Positions 27,949 to 36,767 of a DNA stretch of 64,000 bases are shown piece after piece. The DNA is from Alicyclobacillus tolerans (GTDB lineage: Bacteria > Bacillota > Bacilli > Alicyclobacillales > Alicyclobacillaceae). The first letter of the stretch is position 1; each line of letters opens with the position of its first letter. The translations under genes and the position numbers were made by a program. The notes below the pieces were generated by a model. It saw only the letters and a program-made list of their open reading frames with translations, ran no database searches and was not told the DNA's origin. The stretch spans positions 94,312 to 158,311 of the forward strand of contig NZ_JAJFNK010000008.1 in the NCBI RefSeq assembly GCF_021739485.1, written 5' to 3'.

Positions 27949-28777
27949 CACGCACTCGTCCGTCACTCCGATCTCCCAGGCCATTTGCACCACGCCATGG
28001 CAGGATACACCCGGTGCCCGCCGCCGAGCGAGGTTTACGGCGGATTGGTTTGGCGTCAGGCTGGTGGCGCGAAACAACCGCAGCATCGAACAACTGTTCG
28101 CACAAGAACAAGCCCGCGTTGTGGTTGTGGCTCAGGAGCAGCCCGTTTTATACCACGCGGAAAGTCCGGACACGGCGTTGTTTTTCCATCCCGGAATGGC
28201 ACTGCAGAGAATCCGGGCGATGGAAAACGGGCAGGTAGACCGCCTGATTCGGGTCGCTGGGATAAAACCCGGAAATCACGTCATCGACGCCACACTGGGC
28301 ATGGGAATGGATACAATGGTGATAGCCCATGCGGTGGGCGAATCCGGAAGGGTCACAGCCATGGAGTCTTCGTGGTGGTTGGTGAAGTTGTTTGAATTTG
28401 CCCAAGGCGAGTTAAACCCAAAGTTCCCGGAGGTGCAAAGTCTGCTGCAGAGGGTTCAGGTCATTCAAGGCAATCACGAGCAGTTGTTGTGCGCTCAGGC
28501 ACCGTGCAGTGCCCATGTCGTCGTGTTTGACCCGATGTTTAGACGACCCCCGGATCGCGAGTCCAGTATGGATACTGCGCGGCACTGGACCATGGCCGGG
28601 GCGCTGAGCGAACGGGCGGTGGCCTGCGCCAAGCGGGTGGCTGCACGCAGCGTCGTCTTCAAGGAACGACCCTCTTCGGGGGAATTTGAACGTTTTGGTC
28701 TGCTGCCGGACAAACCGCGTGCGCGTTTCGCATACGGGGTTTGGCATCAGCATGGAAGTCGGCAAATGGATGGTTGA
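27941..28777 (+). CDS. Class I SAM-dependent methyltransferase, RsmJ/YhiQ-like
   Basis: About 278 residues from TTG 27941, which overlaps the mutL stop; in-frame starts further upstream lie inside mutL. The SAM-binding motif is VIDATLGMGMDTMVIAHAVG, followed by an acidic residue in VTAMES and a motif IV-like FDPMFRR (DPxF/DPMF as in RsmJ). RsmJ methylates 16S rRNA in enterobacteria; the target here is unknown. Often found between mutL and miaA in Bacillota. Confidence 0.75.
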   Translation: MSDTHSSVTPISQAICTTPWQDTPGARRRARFTADWFGVRLVARNNRSIEQLFAQEQARVVVVAQEQPVLYHAESPDTALFFHPGMALQRIRAMENGQVDRLIRVAGIKPGNHVIDATLGMGMDTMVIAHAVGESGRVTAMESSWWLVKLFEFAQGELNPKFPEVQSLLQRVQVIQGNHEQLLCAQAPCSAHVVVFDPMFRRPPDRESSMDTARHWTMAGALSERAVACAKRVAARSVVFKERPSSGEFERFGLLPDKPRARFAYGVWHQHGSRQMDG

Positions 28778-28894
28778 ACCGCACAGCGGGAAACACACAG
28801 GGAAAACGGGGTAAGACACGCAAGCGGATCGCAAACAGGGAACAGAGGATTTCAGAGCAGTCGAAGGAGAATAGCCGTCGAAGGAGGCGGGGGG

Positions 28895-29866
28895 ATGGAG
28901 CCTTCTCTTGCCCCAGTGCTGTGTATCACGGGTCCAACAGCGGCTGGAAAGAGCGATTTGGGCGTACAAATTGCAAAAGCTGTCGGGGGCGAGGTCATAT
29001 CCGCTGATTCGATGCAGGTGTACCGCAAAATGGATATCGGTACCGCAAAATTGACGCCTGAAGAAATGCAAGGCGTGCCGCATCATTTGATGGACGTGGC
29101 TGAACCCGATGAACCTTTTACAGTTGCGGAGTGGACGCGGTTGGCGCACGATTGCATTGAGCGTTTGCACCAATCCGGAAAGCTGCCCATCATCGTGGGC
29201 GGCACAGGGTTGTACATAAAATCCATCGTGGACGGACTGGATTTTTCAGGACAAGCCGGGTCTCCGGAAATTCGCGAAAAGTGGCACCAATACGCTTTGA
29301 CGAACGGACCGGATGCGTTATACCTGGCGTTAGTCGAGCGCGACAGTCAAACTGCGCAAAGATTACATAAAAACGACCAACGGAGAATTGTGCGCGCTCT
29401 CGAACTTTATGAAACGACCCATCGGCCGATGTCTCAGACCTACGACTGGCAGGAGAGCCGAGGGAGGTACGACGCTACACAGATCGCTATCGACATGGAA
29501 CGGGCCGCCTTATACCAGCGCGTAGAACTGCGGGTAGACGTGATGCTGCAAAGAGGGCTCTACCGAGAAGTCAGTGAATTGTTAGAGGCAGGTTACTCTA
29601 GGTCATTGACGTCGATGCAGGCAATCGGATATAAAGAGTTAGCAGCCTGTATCGACGGAGAGACCTCCTATGAGGAAGCGGTCGCCCAAATGAAACAGGC
29701 AACCAGAAGGTTTGTGAAGCGGCAATTGTCTTGGTTCCGGCGCGACAAACGCATCATGTGGTTAAACAGAGAGCCAGACGGCCAGTTTCCTCCCGGGGCT
29801 GTGAAAAGTATTTTGGACACAGCTTCCCGGTTGGCGGCAGGAATTCATGTCCAGAGGCACGAATAA
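28895..29866 (+). CDS. miaA: tRNA dimethylallyltransferase MiaA
   Basis: 323 residues. Adds the isopentenyl group to A37, the substrate of MiaB. Walker A GPTAAGKSDLG, the DSMQVYRKMDIGTAK segment and IVGGTGLYIKS are typical. ATG 28895 follows GGAGGCGGGG. It precedes hfq as in many bacteria. Confidence 0.97.
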   Translation: MEPSLAPVLCITGPTAAGKSDLGVQIAKAVGGEVISADSMQVYRKMDIGTAKLTPEEMQGVPHHLMDVAEPDEPFTVAEWTRLAHDCIERLHQSGKLPIIVGGTGLYIKSIVDGLDFSGQAGSPEIREKWHQYALTNGPDALYLALVERDSQTAQRLHKNDQRRIVRALELYETTHRPMSQTYDWQESRGRYDATQIAIDMERAALYQRVELRVDVMLQRGLYREVSELLEAGYSRSLTSMQAIGYKELAACIDGETSYEEAVAQMKQATRRFVKRQLSWFRRDKRIMWLNREPDGQFPPGAVKSILDTASRLAAGIHVQRHE

Positions 29867-29901
29867 GCTTGGAGTATCAAGCGTGAGTGGAGGATGCCAT
29901 C

Positions 29902-30141
29902 ATGAGTAAGCAACCCGTCAATATGCAGGACACCTTTTTGAATCAGGTTCGAAAGGAACGGGTCCCCGTGACGGTTTATCTCGTCAACGGCTTTCAAATT
30001 CGCGGAACCATTAAGGCGTTCGACAACTTTACTGTTGTCGTGGAAGCGGACGGCAAACAGCAGATGATATACAAACATGCAATTTCTACTTTTTTACCGC
30101 TAAAACCCGTATCGTTGAATTTTGAAGCGCCCGCAGAATAA
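29902..30141 (+). CDS. hfq: RNA chaperone Hfq
   Basis: 79 residues from ATG 29902, 8 bases after GGAGG; an in-frame GTG at 29887 lacks a site. The Sm1 part ([27 protein letters not shown]) and Sm2 motif (YKHAISTF) are intact, giving a hexameric ring that pairs small RNAs with mRNAs. Lies directly after miaA, the usual place. Confidence 0.97.
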   Translation: MSKQPVNMQDTFLNQVRKERVPVTVYLVNGFQIRGTIKAFDNFTVVVEADGKQQMIYKHAISTFLPLKPVSLNFEAPAE

Positions 30142-30178
30142 GCTTGTTAAGTGAGTTTTGCGACATTAAAACAGGGCG

Positions 30179-30209
30179 TTGACAAGGACATTTGAGATGT
30201 GTTAAGTTA
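30179..30209 (+). promoter_or_regulatory. Probable promoter of the tRNA cluster
   Basis: A perfect TTGACA at 30179-30184 is followed at 17-18 bases by the weak hexamer TTAAGT/TAAGTT near 30202-30208; the first tRNA starts at 30229. Confidence 0.5.
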
Positions 30210-30228
30210 TGACTTGTCGCGATACGGC

Positions 30229-30304
<76 letters not shown>

Positions 30305-30308
30305 TAGC

Positions 30309-30392
<84 letters not shown>

Positions 30393-30514
30393 CTGCAGTG
30401 TGAACGATGTTGGGTCGAAGCTTAGCCCATGTGAAAGGTTGCAGTTTTGCAATCGAACGGCGAGGGTGAACTTCGGACAAGGTCCGCAATGCAGCAGGAG
30501 CGACACAGTGCAAT

Positions 30515-30590
30515 AGGGGCGTAGTTCAGCTGGTAGAACGGCGGTCTCCAAAACCGCATGTCGTGGGTTCGAATCCTGCCGCCCCTGCCA
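30515..30590 (+). tRNA. tRNA-Trp (CCA)
   Basis: 76 bases; acceptor AGGGGCG with CGCCCCT; anticodon loop CTCCAAA; encoded CCA end. Confidence 0.97.
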
Positions 30591-30591
30591 T

Positions 30592-30668
30592 GGTGAGTAT
30601 GGCGAAGTGGATAACGCACCGGATTGTGGCTCCGGCACCCGTGGGTTCGATTCCCACTACTCACCCCA
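30592..30668 (+). tRNA. tRNA-His (GTG)
   Basis: 77 bases counting the extra G at 30592 opposite the discriminator C, the identity mark of histidine tRNA; acceptor GTGAGTA with TACTCAC; anticodon loop TTGTGGC. Confidence 0.95.
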
Positions 30669-30676
30669 TAGTTTGT

Positions 30677-30751
30677 TGGGGAGTAGCCAAGAGGTAAGGC
30701 AACGGACTTTGACTCCGTCATGCGAAGGTTCGATCCCTTCCTCCCCAGCCA
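30677..30751 (+). tRNA. tRNA-Gln (TTG)
   Basis: 75 bases; acceptor TGGGGAG with CTCCCCA; anticodon loop CTTTGAC; encoded CCA. Confidence 0.96.
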
Positions 30752-30786
30752 ATCAGGTTGTTGCAAAAGGATATTGTGGTTTAGGA

Positions 30787-30863
30787 GTGCCCGTAGCTCA
30801 GCTGGATAGAGTGCTTGACTACGAATCAAGAGGCCGGGAGTTCGAATCTCTCCGGGCACGCCA
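30787..30863 (+). tRNA. tRNA-Arg (ACG)
   Basis: 77 bases; acceptor GTGCCCG with CGGGCAC; anticodon loop CTACGAA, so A34 should be edited to inosine to read CGN codons. Confidence 0.96.
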
Positions 30864-30864
30864 C

Positions 30865-30941
30865 CGGAGCATAGCGCAGCTTGGTAGCGCGCCTGCCTTG
30901 GGAGCAGGAGGTCGTGGGTTCGAATCCCGCTGCTCCGACCA
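30865..30941 (+). tRNA. tRNA-Pro (TGG)
   Basis: 77 bases; acceptor CGGAGCA with TGCTCCG; anticodon loop CTTGGGA; begins one base after the arginine tRNA ends. Confidence 0.96.
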
Positions 30942-30976
30942 TGTACTCTCATAGATTCACTGGAAACGAGAACAAC

Positions 30977-31051
30977 GGGGGTATAGCTCAGTGGGAGAGC
31001 ACCTGCCTTGCACGCAGGGGGCCGTCGGTTCGAATCCGACTACCTCCACCA
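30977..31051 (+). tRNA. tRNA-Ala (TGC)
   Basis: 75 bases; acceptor GGGGGTA with TACCTCC (one G-U pair); anticodon loop CTTGCAC. Confidence 0.96.
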
Positions 31052-31064
31052 CAACCACATACAT

Positions 31065-31139
31065 TCCTCGATAGCTCAGCGGTAGAGCATCCGGCTGTTA
31101 ACCGGAGGGTCGTAGGTTCGAATCCTACTCGAGGAGCCA
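31065..31139 (+). tRNA. tRNA-Asn (GTT)
   Basis: 75 bases; acceptor TCCTCGA with TCGAGGA; anticodon loop CTGTTAA; encoded CCA. Confidence 0.96.
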
Positions 31140-31142
31140 AAT

Positions 31143-31218
31143 GCTCCCATAGCTCAGTCGGCAGAGCGCATCCATGGTAAGGATGAGGTCATCGGTTCGA
31201 ATCCGATTGGGAGCTCCA
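31143..31218 (+). tRNA. tRNA-Thr (GGT)
   Basis: 76 bases; acceptor GCTCCCA with TGGGAGC; anticodon loop ATGGTAA. Second threonine tRNA of the cluster, covering ACC/ACT. Confidence 0.96.
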
Positions 31219-31323
31219 CTTATTGATAAGGCCTGCTTTGGCAAGCCTGTTTCTCGTCTTTTGGCGCTTTGTATCACCCGGTTTTGGGACACCGTATTTT
31301 GAGAGTGTTGACCGAGGTATCGC

Positions 31324-31399
31324 GGGCGGTTAGCTCAGTTGGGAGAGCACCTGCCTTACAAGCAGGGGGTCAGCGGTTCGAGCCCGTTACCGCCCACCA
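31324..31399 (+). tRNA. tRNA-Val (TAC)
   Basis: 76 bases; acceptor GGGCGGT with ACCGCCC; anticodon loop CTTACAA. A 105-base spacer separates it from the previous tRNA. Confidence 0.96.
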
Positions 31400-31404
31400 G
31401 ATGT

Positions 31405-31496
31405 GGAGTGATGGCCGAGTAGGTCGAAGGCGCTCGCCTGCTAAGCGAGTATACGCCACAAGCGTATCGAGGGTTCGAATCCCTCTCACTCCGCCA
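31405..31496 (+). tRNA. tRNA-Ser (GCT)
   Basis: 92 bases with the long class II variable arm (TATACGC-CACAA-GCGTAT); acceptor GGAGTGA with TCACTCC; anticodon loop CTGCTAA. Last tRNA of the cluster. Confidence 0.96.
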
Positions 31497-31548
31497 GTTC
31501 GTTTTTGTGAGACGGTTTGTTTTTTGAGAAAACAAAGTTGCGACAAAG

Positions 31549-31591
31549 AGGCTGTTTGGCACACTGAAAGGTGTGCTAGGCAGCCTTTTTT
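31549..31591 (+). terminator. Terminator of the tRNA cluster
   Basis: AGGCTG and CAGCCT flank an inner GCACAC/GTGTGC stem, followed by TTTTT. Confidence 0.85.
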
Positions 31592-31697
31592 GCGCGGCGA
31601 GAAAAAGAGCAGGTCATTGTGAGCGCTCCTCCGTATCAACGGACCGAATTACGGGGAAAAGTAAGGGAGCACAAACGCAGGGAGGCGGTGAACAACG

Positions 31698-33203
31698 TTG
31701 ACGACGTTCACGGAGGATATCGCAAAACATGAGATTTCTGCAGACTTGCAGAAGAACGTCGATTATATCAACCACCTCGTTGGAGTGGGAACGAGTTGGG
31801 ACATTTTAGCCAAGCCCTTTCGTTTTGGCAACTTGAACATGGTGTCGTACGTGGCCAACGGTTTCTTCCTGACGATGAACATGGTGTTGATTCTCGAAGA
31901 CTTTCAAAAGTGCATTCAAGACTTTATTTCCGGACGCGATCCAGCCAAGGGGTTTACGCTCGATGAACTGGTTGCGTATCTGAACACCCACGTGGCTTTT
32001 GTGCAGGTTCAGCCGGTGGACAAGATGTCCGACGTGACCCGGTTCATTTTGTCTGGACCGATGATCACGTTCATTGAAGGCTTCGACAAGGCGCTTATGA
32101 TCGACACGCGCATCTACCCGATGCGCAGTATTGCTCCTCCGATGGTTGAACGAGTCATTCGGGGCAACCACGACGGTTTCACGGAAACCATGTTGATGAA
32201 TACCGCCTTAATCCGCAGGCGGCTTCGCGACCCGCGGCTTCGCGTGGAGTTGCTTCAAGTCGGGACGCGATCCCAAACCGACGTCAGTTTCATGTACCTT
32301 CAAGATGTAGCCGACGACAAACTTATCAATGACGTTCGACAAAAACTCAAGTCCATGACAACCGAAGCCATGACAATGGGAGAACAAGAGGTTATCGACG
32401 TCATTGGCAAGGTCAAGTGGAATCCGTACCCGATTGCCCGCTACACAGAACGCCCTGACGTGGCAGCCACGGCTTTAGTCGAAGGCCATGTCGTCATCGT
32501 GGTGGATACGACCGCAGAGGTCATTATCGCCCCAACTACGTTCTTTCAGCACCTGCAGCATCCGCAGGAGTACCACTCGTATCCCATGGTGGGAACGTAT
32601 CTGCGCTGGGTCATCCTGTTTGCCGTCTTCAGCAGCATCTTTTTGCCTGGCGTATTTTTAACCATGAACGCTTACCCGTCGCTCATTCCGAAACACTTAG
32701 CGTTCTTTCTGGCCAACGGTAAAGACCCTTTGCCGCTGTGGCTCGAACTTTTGCTGGCAGAAGTCTCGCTGGACGTCTTGCGGCTCGCGGTTCTCAATAC
32801 ACCCGTCGCATTGGCGTCTGCAGTGGGCATCGTCGCCGCGATGTTGTTCGGACAGTTTGCCACGACCATTCAGTTGCTGCAGCCGGAAGTGCTGGTTTAC
32901 ATGGGGTTTGTGATGATCGCCCAGTACGCGACGTCGTCGTTTGAACTCGGGAGTGCGAACCAAATGGCCAGGTTGTGGATTTTGCTTTGGACTGCCGCCT
33001 TACAGTGGATTGGGTTTGGGATCGCGGTGCTCAGCTGGCTCATCCTATTGCTCCGGACCAAGTCTTTTGGCATTCCGTACCTTTGGCCTTTGCTTCCGTT
33101 CCGCTGGACGCACGGCATGCGCGACGTGTTGTTTCGGCTTCCGGTGCCGAACATGGACGGAGTTCCTGGGATTTTGAGACGCCGCAAAAAAGGAGGAGTA
33201 TAG
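31698..33203 (+). CDS. GerA-family spore germination protein, SpoVAF-like
   Basis: 501 residues. The soluble N-terminal half contains VERVIRGNHDGFTETMLMNT and ALIRRRLRDPRLRVELLQVG, close to the GerA/SpoVAF core. The C-terminal half has about five membrane helices (from VGTYLRWVILFAVFSSIFLP to the end). SpoVAF-type proteins work in the inner spore membrane with germinant receptors and calcium-dipicolinate release. TTG 31698 follows GGAGGCGGTG. It stands alone between the tRNA terminator and its own terminator; no spoVA genes are adjacent. Confidence 0.85.
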   Translation: MTTFTEDIAKHEISADLQKNVDYINHLVGVGTSWDILAKPFRFGNLNMVSYVANGFFLTMNMVLILEDFQKCIQDFISGRDPAKGFTLDELVAYLNTHVAFVQVQPVDKMSDVTRFILSGPMITFIEGFDKALMIDTRIYPMRSIAPPMVERVIRGNHDGFTETMLMNTALIRRRLRDPRLRVELLQVGTRSQTDVSFMYLQDVADDKLINDVRQKLKSMTTEAMTMGEQEVIDVIGKVKWNPYPIARYTERPDVAATALVEGHVVIVVDTTAEVIIAPTTFFQHLQHPQEYHSYPMVGTYLRWVILFAVFSSIFLPGVFLTMNAYPSLIPKHLAFFLANGKDPLPLWLELLLAEVSLDVLRLAVLNTPVALASAVGIVAAMLFGQFATTIQLLQPEVLVYMGFVMIAQYATSSFELGSANQMARLWILLWTAALQWIGFGIAVLSWLILLLRTKSFGIPYLWPLLPFRWTHGMRDVLFRLPVPNMDGVPGILRRRKKGGV

Positions 33204-33351
33204 CCTAGCACGCTGAACCTTTTGCGTAGGTACGCACGGAACCCCCCTCATTCATTCGTGCGGCATCCGCAATTACGACAGCCTTTGCATCCGTACGCAG
33301 GCTGTGGAGCCATCCCTCCTTAGGATTCAATTCCGCATGGTCACTTCCTGA

Positions 33352-33397
33352 AACAGCAATGGCCTCCAAAACCGTCTGGAGGTCATTGCTGTTTTTT
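33352..33397 (+). terminator. Terminator of the spoVAF-like gene
   Basis: AACAGCAATGgCCTCC and GGAGGtCATTGCTGTT pair over 15 of 16 positions, followed by TTTT. The rest of 33204-33546 holds no gene, only the spoVK promoter region. Confidence 0.9.
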
Positions 33398-33467
33398 CAT
33401 CCTACAGTGAACGATTACCCAACGACTGCACCGTGTCTTCTAGGCATTCACCCAGTTTGGGAGTGCT

Positions 33468-33498
33468 GCATAGGTTGTTGTGCGCGTGCCATACGGCT
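33468..33498 (+). promoter_or_regulatory. Possible sigma-E promoter of spoVK
   Basis: GCATAGG (33468-33474) and CATACGGCT (33490-33498) with a 15-base spacer resemble the sigma-E elements GNATATT and CATACAHT. spoVK is sigma-E dependent in B. subtilis. The match is partial. Confidence 0.4.
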
Positions 33499-33546
33499 CT
33501 TTGACCGCCGCACACATTTTGCAACGTATGGATTGAGGTGATTCAC

Positions 33547-34146
33547 GTGTCTGCGGACAACAAGTGGATAGACCAAAAACGGTCTCCCGTGCCTAGAGCA
33601 CAAACAGATATGGTCTTGAATCAATTCAAAAGTGGTGAACTGGCACTGGCTGAGGCACTCAAGCAGATGTCCGGAAACTTTGAAGGACCCCTCGGCACTG
33701 GGACGGTGACGAAGGAAAAATTGCTTTCGGTCCTTAACGAAATGAATCAACTGACCGGATTGGGAGAAGTCAAATCGGTGGTTCGCGAAATCTTTGCCAC
33801 GGTTTATATGCAGCAAGTGAGACAACAGTTTCACCTGCACAATGAGCCGCTTGTGCTTCACATGGTGTTCAAAGGCAATCCAGGAACCGGCAAGACGACG
33901 GTGGCGAGGTTGCTCGCCCGAATGTTCCGGGATTGCGGGCTTTTGGAGAAGGGCCACCTCGTCGAAGTCGAACGGGCGGACTTGGTTGGAGAATACATCG
34001 GACACACGGCTTTGAAAACCCGCGAGGCGATTAAAAAATCACTCGGAGGGGTTCTTTTCATCGACGAGGCCTATTCGCTGGCCCGCGGCGGAGAAAAGGA
34101 CTTTGGGAGAGAAGCCGTCGATACGTTGACCAAGGCCAGGGAATGA
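33547..34146 (+). pseudogene. spoVK: Truncated spoVK (AAA ATPase, N-terminal part only)
   Basis: 199 residues from GTG 33547 (GAGGTGAT upstream); full-length SpoVK is about 320. It keeps the lead region ([20 protein letters not shown]), Walker A (GNPGTGKTT) and Walker B ([20 protein letters not shown]), then stops in TLTKARE. The arginine fingers and lid domain are missing. The next frame begins MNYVIIA, which recalls the family segment after Walker B, so a small frame-changing deletion plus loss of the rest is likely. Function is probably lost unless the other half is joined by DNA rearrangement. GC-rich backbone ends here. Confidence 0.85.
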
Positions 34147-34562
34147 ATTATGTGATTATCGCCAAGGTTGTGATCGCGGGTAGAAGAAGGTATTCTGAGG
34201 AATATTTAGGTCAGACGTATCGACGACACGAACATCTGTTGCACGAGATGGTTCAATTGTACCAGAACGAGATGAAGACGTTCGAACAGATCGGTGAGGC
34301 GCTAGGAGTCCCGTGGTGGGATGTTAAACGTCTTTTGAGGGAATATGGTGTCCAAGCAGTTGATCGCGCCTCACGGGCCAAATATGAGCGTGAGAAGGAC
34401 TTTCAGGCGATATATCGAATGCATTATGAGCAAAAAATGACCTTTGGGGAAATTGGGCAAGTTTTAGGACGTTCTAGTCCGTACATCCGACGAGTCTTGA
34501 TAGAACATGGATGTACGCCCGTTAATTATGGACAAGCTCAATTTCGTGAAAAAAGACGTTGA
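34143..34562 (+). CDS. Protein with two helix-turn-helix units, unknown role
   Basis: 139 residues; overlaps the spoVK remnant by 4 bases. Two similar helix-turn-helix segments are visible: [20 protein letters not shown] (about 41-72) and [19 protein letters not shown] (about 97-128), each followed by an Arg-rich recognition-like helix. Tandem units of this kind occur in regulators and in nuclease accessory domains. Its first codons may be a spoVK relic (NYVIIA), so the true start could be further in. First gene of the accessory region. Confidence 0.55.
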   Translation: MNYVIIAKVVIAGRRRYSEEYLGQTYRRHEHLLHEMVQLYQNEMKTFEQIGEALGVPWWDVKRLLREYGVQAVDRASRAKYEREKDFQAIYRMHYEQKMTFGEIGQVLGRSSPYIRRVLIEHGCTPVNYGQAQFREKRR

Positions 34563-34807
34563 ACGATCTCGTGCAATCCGAAATTTTTGGACATAAATGC
34601 AACCCCTAATCGAAAACCTACATACAGACCCACGATCACTCCAATCATGATCAAGATGTTGTATACGTCGTCATTTTCAGTTTGCACGTAGTTGTCAAAG
34701 TAAAATCGTCCAAATAATCCACCGATGGAACCCAAAGTAATCATCACTGCGAATATGGGAAAAGCCTGCTGTTTAAGGAGGAATCCAAAAAGTTGCAAAG
34801 CTTTCAC
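34538..34807 (-). CDS. Small protein with two membrane helices, unknown
   Basis: 89 residues on the minus strand from GTG 34807 (TTG 34798 is better spaced from AAAGGA). Hydrophobic segments FPIFAVMITLGSIGGLFGRF and YNILIMIGVIVGLYVGFRL suggest two membrane spans. Overlaps the 3' end of the HTH gene by 25 bases in a convergent layout. It lies 32 bases downstream of the response regulator stop, so the two may form a transcript. Confidence 0.6.
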   Translation of the reverse strand: MKALQLFGFLLKQQAFPIFAVMITLGSIGGLFGRFYFDNYVQTENDDVYNILIMIGVIVGLYVGFRLGVAFMSKNFGLHEIVQRLFSRN

Positions 34808-34839
34808 GTCCTTTGTGCAACCGGAAGGCTTCGTTTTTG

Positions 34840-35559
34840 TTAAAAATCAGACAGTCGATTGCTTACTTCTGGATTGGGGTCAAACTTATACCCGATACGC
34901 CATACGGTCTTCAGATAGTCTGCAACTTTTGGAGAAATGTCGTAAAATTTTTGACGAATCCGTTTAACATGAGTATCCACCGTTCGAATACTGACATACT
35001 TGTCTCTGTGCCAAACCAAATGTAGAAGTTCGTGACGTGCACAGACTTTTTTGGGATGTTGAGCCAAATACGCGATTAAATCAAATTCTTTTGGTGTGAG
35101 TTGAACTTTCGTTTGGTGAATGACGACTGTTCGTGCGTCCAGATCCATTTTCAAATCACCAAACTCTAAAATTTGGCGCGAATTTACTTCAAAAGGAACC
35201 CTCCTTGATCGTCGAAGCAAGGATTGAATTCTCAAATCCAATTCCCGTGGGCTAAACGGTTTGCGTACCACATCATCCGCACCCAGTTCGAAAGCTTTGA
35301 CCACGTGTTCTTCCAAAGTTTCGTCTGAAATGAAAATTAGAGGTACTTCCGAGTACTTACGGATCTGAGAACAGATATTCCAACCGGCTACATCGGATTG
35401 AGGGTCTACCAACACAAGGGAATAAGCGGATGTCTGGGCTAATAAGTTTCGATTGATTTGTTCACTACGTCGTTCTTCAACTAAAAGATGATCTCGGATT
35501 AGATACGGACGTAACGTTTCTCGCACCCTTTCATCATCACTGATCATTAACACAACCAA
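34840..35559 (-). CDS. Orphan OmpR/PhoB-type response regulator
   Basis: 239 residues from TTG 35559 (GGAGG 8 bases upstream on the minus strand). The receiver keeps the acidic pair (ISDDER), the phospho-acceptor Asp in LVLVDPQSD, the Ser in IFISDE and the Lys in VRKPFSP. The C-terminal winged helix has LTPKEFDLIAYLAQHPKKV and VDTHVKRIRQKF. No histidine kinase gene is within the window, so its partner must be elsewhere. Regulates unknown genes; the neighbouring small membrane gene is a candidate. Confidence 0.88.
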   Translation of the reverse strand: MVVLMISDDERVRETLRPYLIRDHLLVEERRSEQINRNLLAQTSAYSLVLVDPQSDVAGWNICSQIRKYSEVPLIFISDETLEEHVVKAFELGADDVVRKPFSPRELDLRIQSLLRRSRRVPFEVNSRQILEFGDLKMDLDARTVVIHQTKVQLTPKEFDLIAYLAQHPKKVCARHELLHLVWHRDKYVSIRTVDTHVKRIRQKFYDISPKVADYLKTVWRIGYKFDPNPEVSNRLSDF

Positions 35560-35821
35560 TCTTGTCGCCTCCAGCGTTCAAACATTCCCTTTCAAATTAG
35601 CACTTTCTGAGCATTTGTCCTATTCACAAGGTGAACCATCCTCCCTAGCCCATCCGTACTATTTATGTTCCAAAAAAAGGTAAATGTTATCTGTCTGAGT
35701 CCTTTAGTGTGTATAATAAAGATACATTCTTGTGACATTGTAAAATCGAATTTCATCTCGATTAATTCATTTCATTTCCCATTTCCTATTCTGTTCAACC
35801 CTGTTTCTGAGGTGCAAAACG

Positions 35822-36508
35822 ATGAGAAAATTACTAGCTCACAAACGTCCTAAGCTAGATGGTACATTTTGCTACTCTCTTTCCAAGATGTCTTCGTTTG
35901 ACCGAGTGGTGTGGGTGGCATTGGGAGAGGATGTCGAATTCGACCGAAAAACGGAGATGTTTCGTTTTATTCAAAGAAGAAAACAGATCCGGTCATCGGA
36001 TGCAGACTTTATCGTAAGTTCGAGGTTCGGTTATACACTGAATGACTTGTTTCGATTGGGAGCTTGTCGTGAACTGGATGAAAGCCCGAAGCCAAGCCCA
36101 GTTGGGATCAGTCCGGTTATTCATACTTTTGTTACGCACAAATTCAAACATTATCTTGGATTTGCTGTAGTCAGTGGAAAAGGATATATCTATTCCAATG
36201 TGTACCGAAATTATTATAACGCATTGCGTAAAAAGCTTTGGACAGGCTTTCTTGTGGCGTTTTTGGATTATGGGGATCTCTCAGATTGCAGGATCGGAAC
36301 GGATGTTTCGGATTCGAATTGTAAGATCATTCAAAAAGGCCTTGAGGATGAGCGTCGGGTTAAGGTGATTCGAGTGGATAATTTTTATTTTCGTATCAGT
36401 GGATCACTACCGGACGGATATGAAGAATTATCCCATGGCGAAAGAATTCGAGACATTCGACATGATGAACATTTTATTTATGATCCCTACAATGTGTTGC
36501 AGAAATAA
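35822..36508 (+). CDS. Unknown protein of 228 residues
   Basis: Soluble protein without a motif I recognise; rich in Arg, Phe and Tyr (FVTHKFKHYLGFAVVSGKGY, IYSNVYRNYYNALRKKLW). ATG 35822 lacks a strong ribosome site, only TGAGGTGCAAAACG nearby. Low GC and codon use are like the rest of the accessory region. The 262-base gap before it is AT-rich and divergent from the response regulator. Confidence 0.6.
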   Translation: MRKLLAHKRPKLDGTFCYSLSKMSSFDRVVWVALGEDVEFDRKTEMFRFIQRRKQIRSSDADFIVSSRFGYTLNDLFRLGACRELDESPKPSPVGISPVIHTFVTHKFKHYLGFAVVSGKGYIYSNVYRNYYNALRKKLWTGFLVAFLDYGDLSDCRIGTDVSDSNCKIIQKGLEDERRVKVIRVDNFYFRISGSLPDGYEELSHGERIRDIRHDEHFIYDPYNVLQK

Positions 36509-36584
36509 ACAGATTTGAAAGGATGGGGGATTTTTCTTGGTTTCTAGGTTTCATTATTTAGGTCAGATTGTCAGGAGATTTCAT

Positions 36585-36671
36585 ATGTTTCATGCATTCT
36601 TCTGGACGATTGTCGCAGTATGGCTTTTACTGACAGCCCTTGCTGTCATACAAGGTGGTTTGAAAAAGTAG
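36585..36671 (+). CDS. Tiny 28-residue membrane peptide
   Basis: ATG 36585 follows AGGAGA at a 6-base spacing. The product has one hydrophobic helix (FFWTIVAVWLLLTALAVIQG) and ends GLKK, like small subunits of respiratory complexes such as CydX-class peptides. It lies about 100 bases before the Rieske gene, so a structural role with an electron-transfer complex is possible. The call rests on the ribosome site and hydrophobic pattern only. Confidence 0.55.
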   Translation: MFHAFFWTIVAVWLLLTALAVIQGGLKK

Positions 36672-36767
36672 TTGATTTATTGGAGTGATTCGATTTCGGG
36701 AAAATGTTACATTTTACGATTTAAATTCCACAGAAAATGTGGTAATGTTACACTAGGAAGGAGGTCT

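Noticed and set aside
33547..34146. A proven sporulation-excised element in spoVK
   Set aside because: No recombinase gene lies at the visible end and the 3' half is not in the window; the frame also seems damaged before the loss of similarity. Kept only as a possibility.
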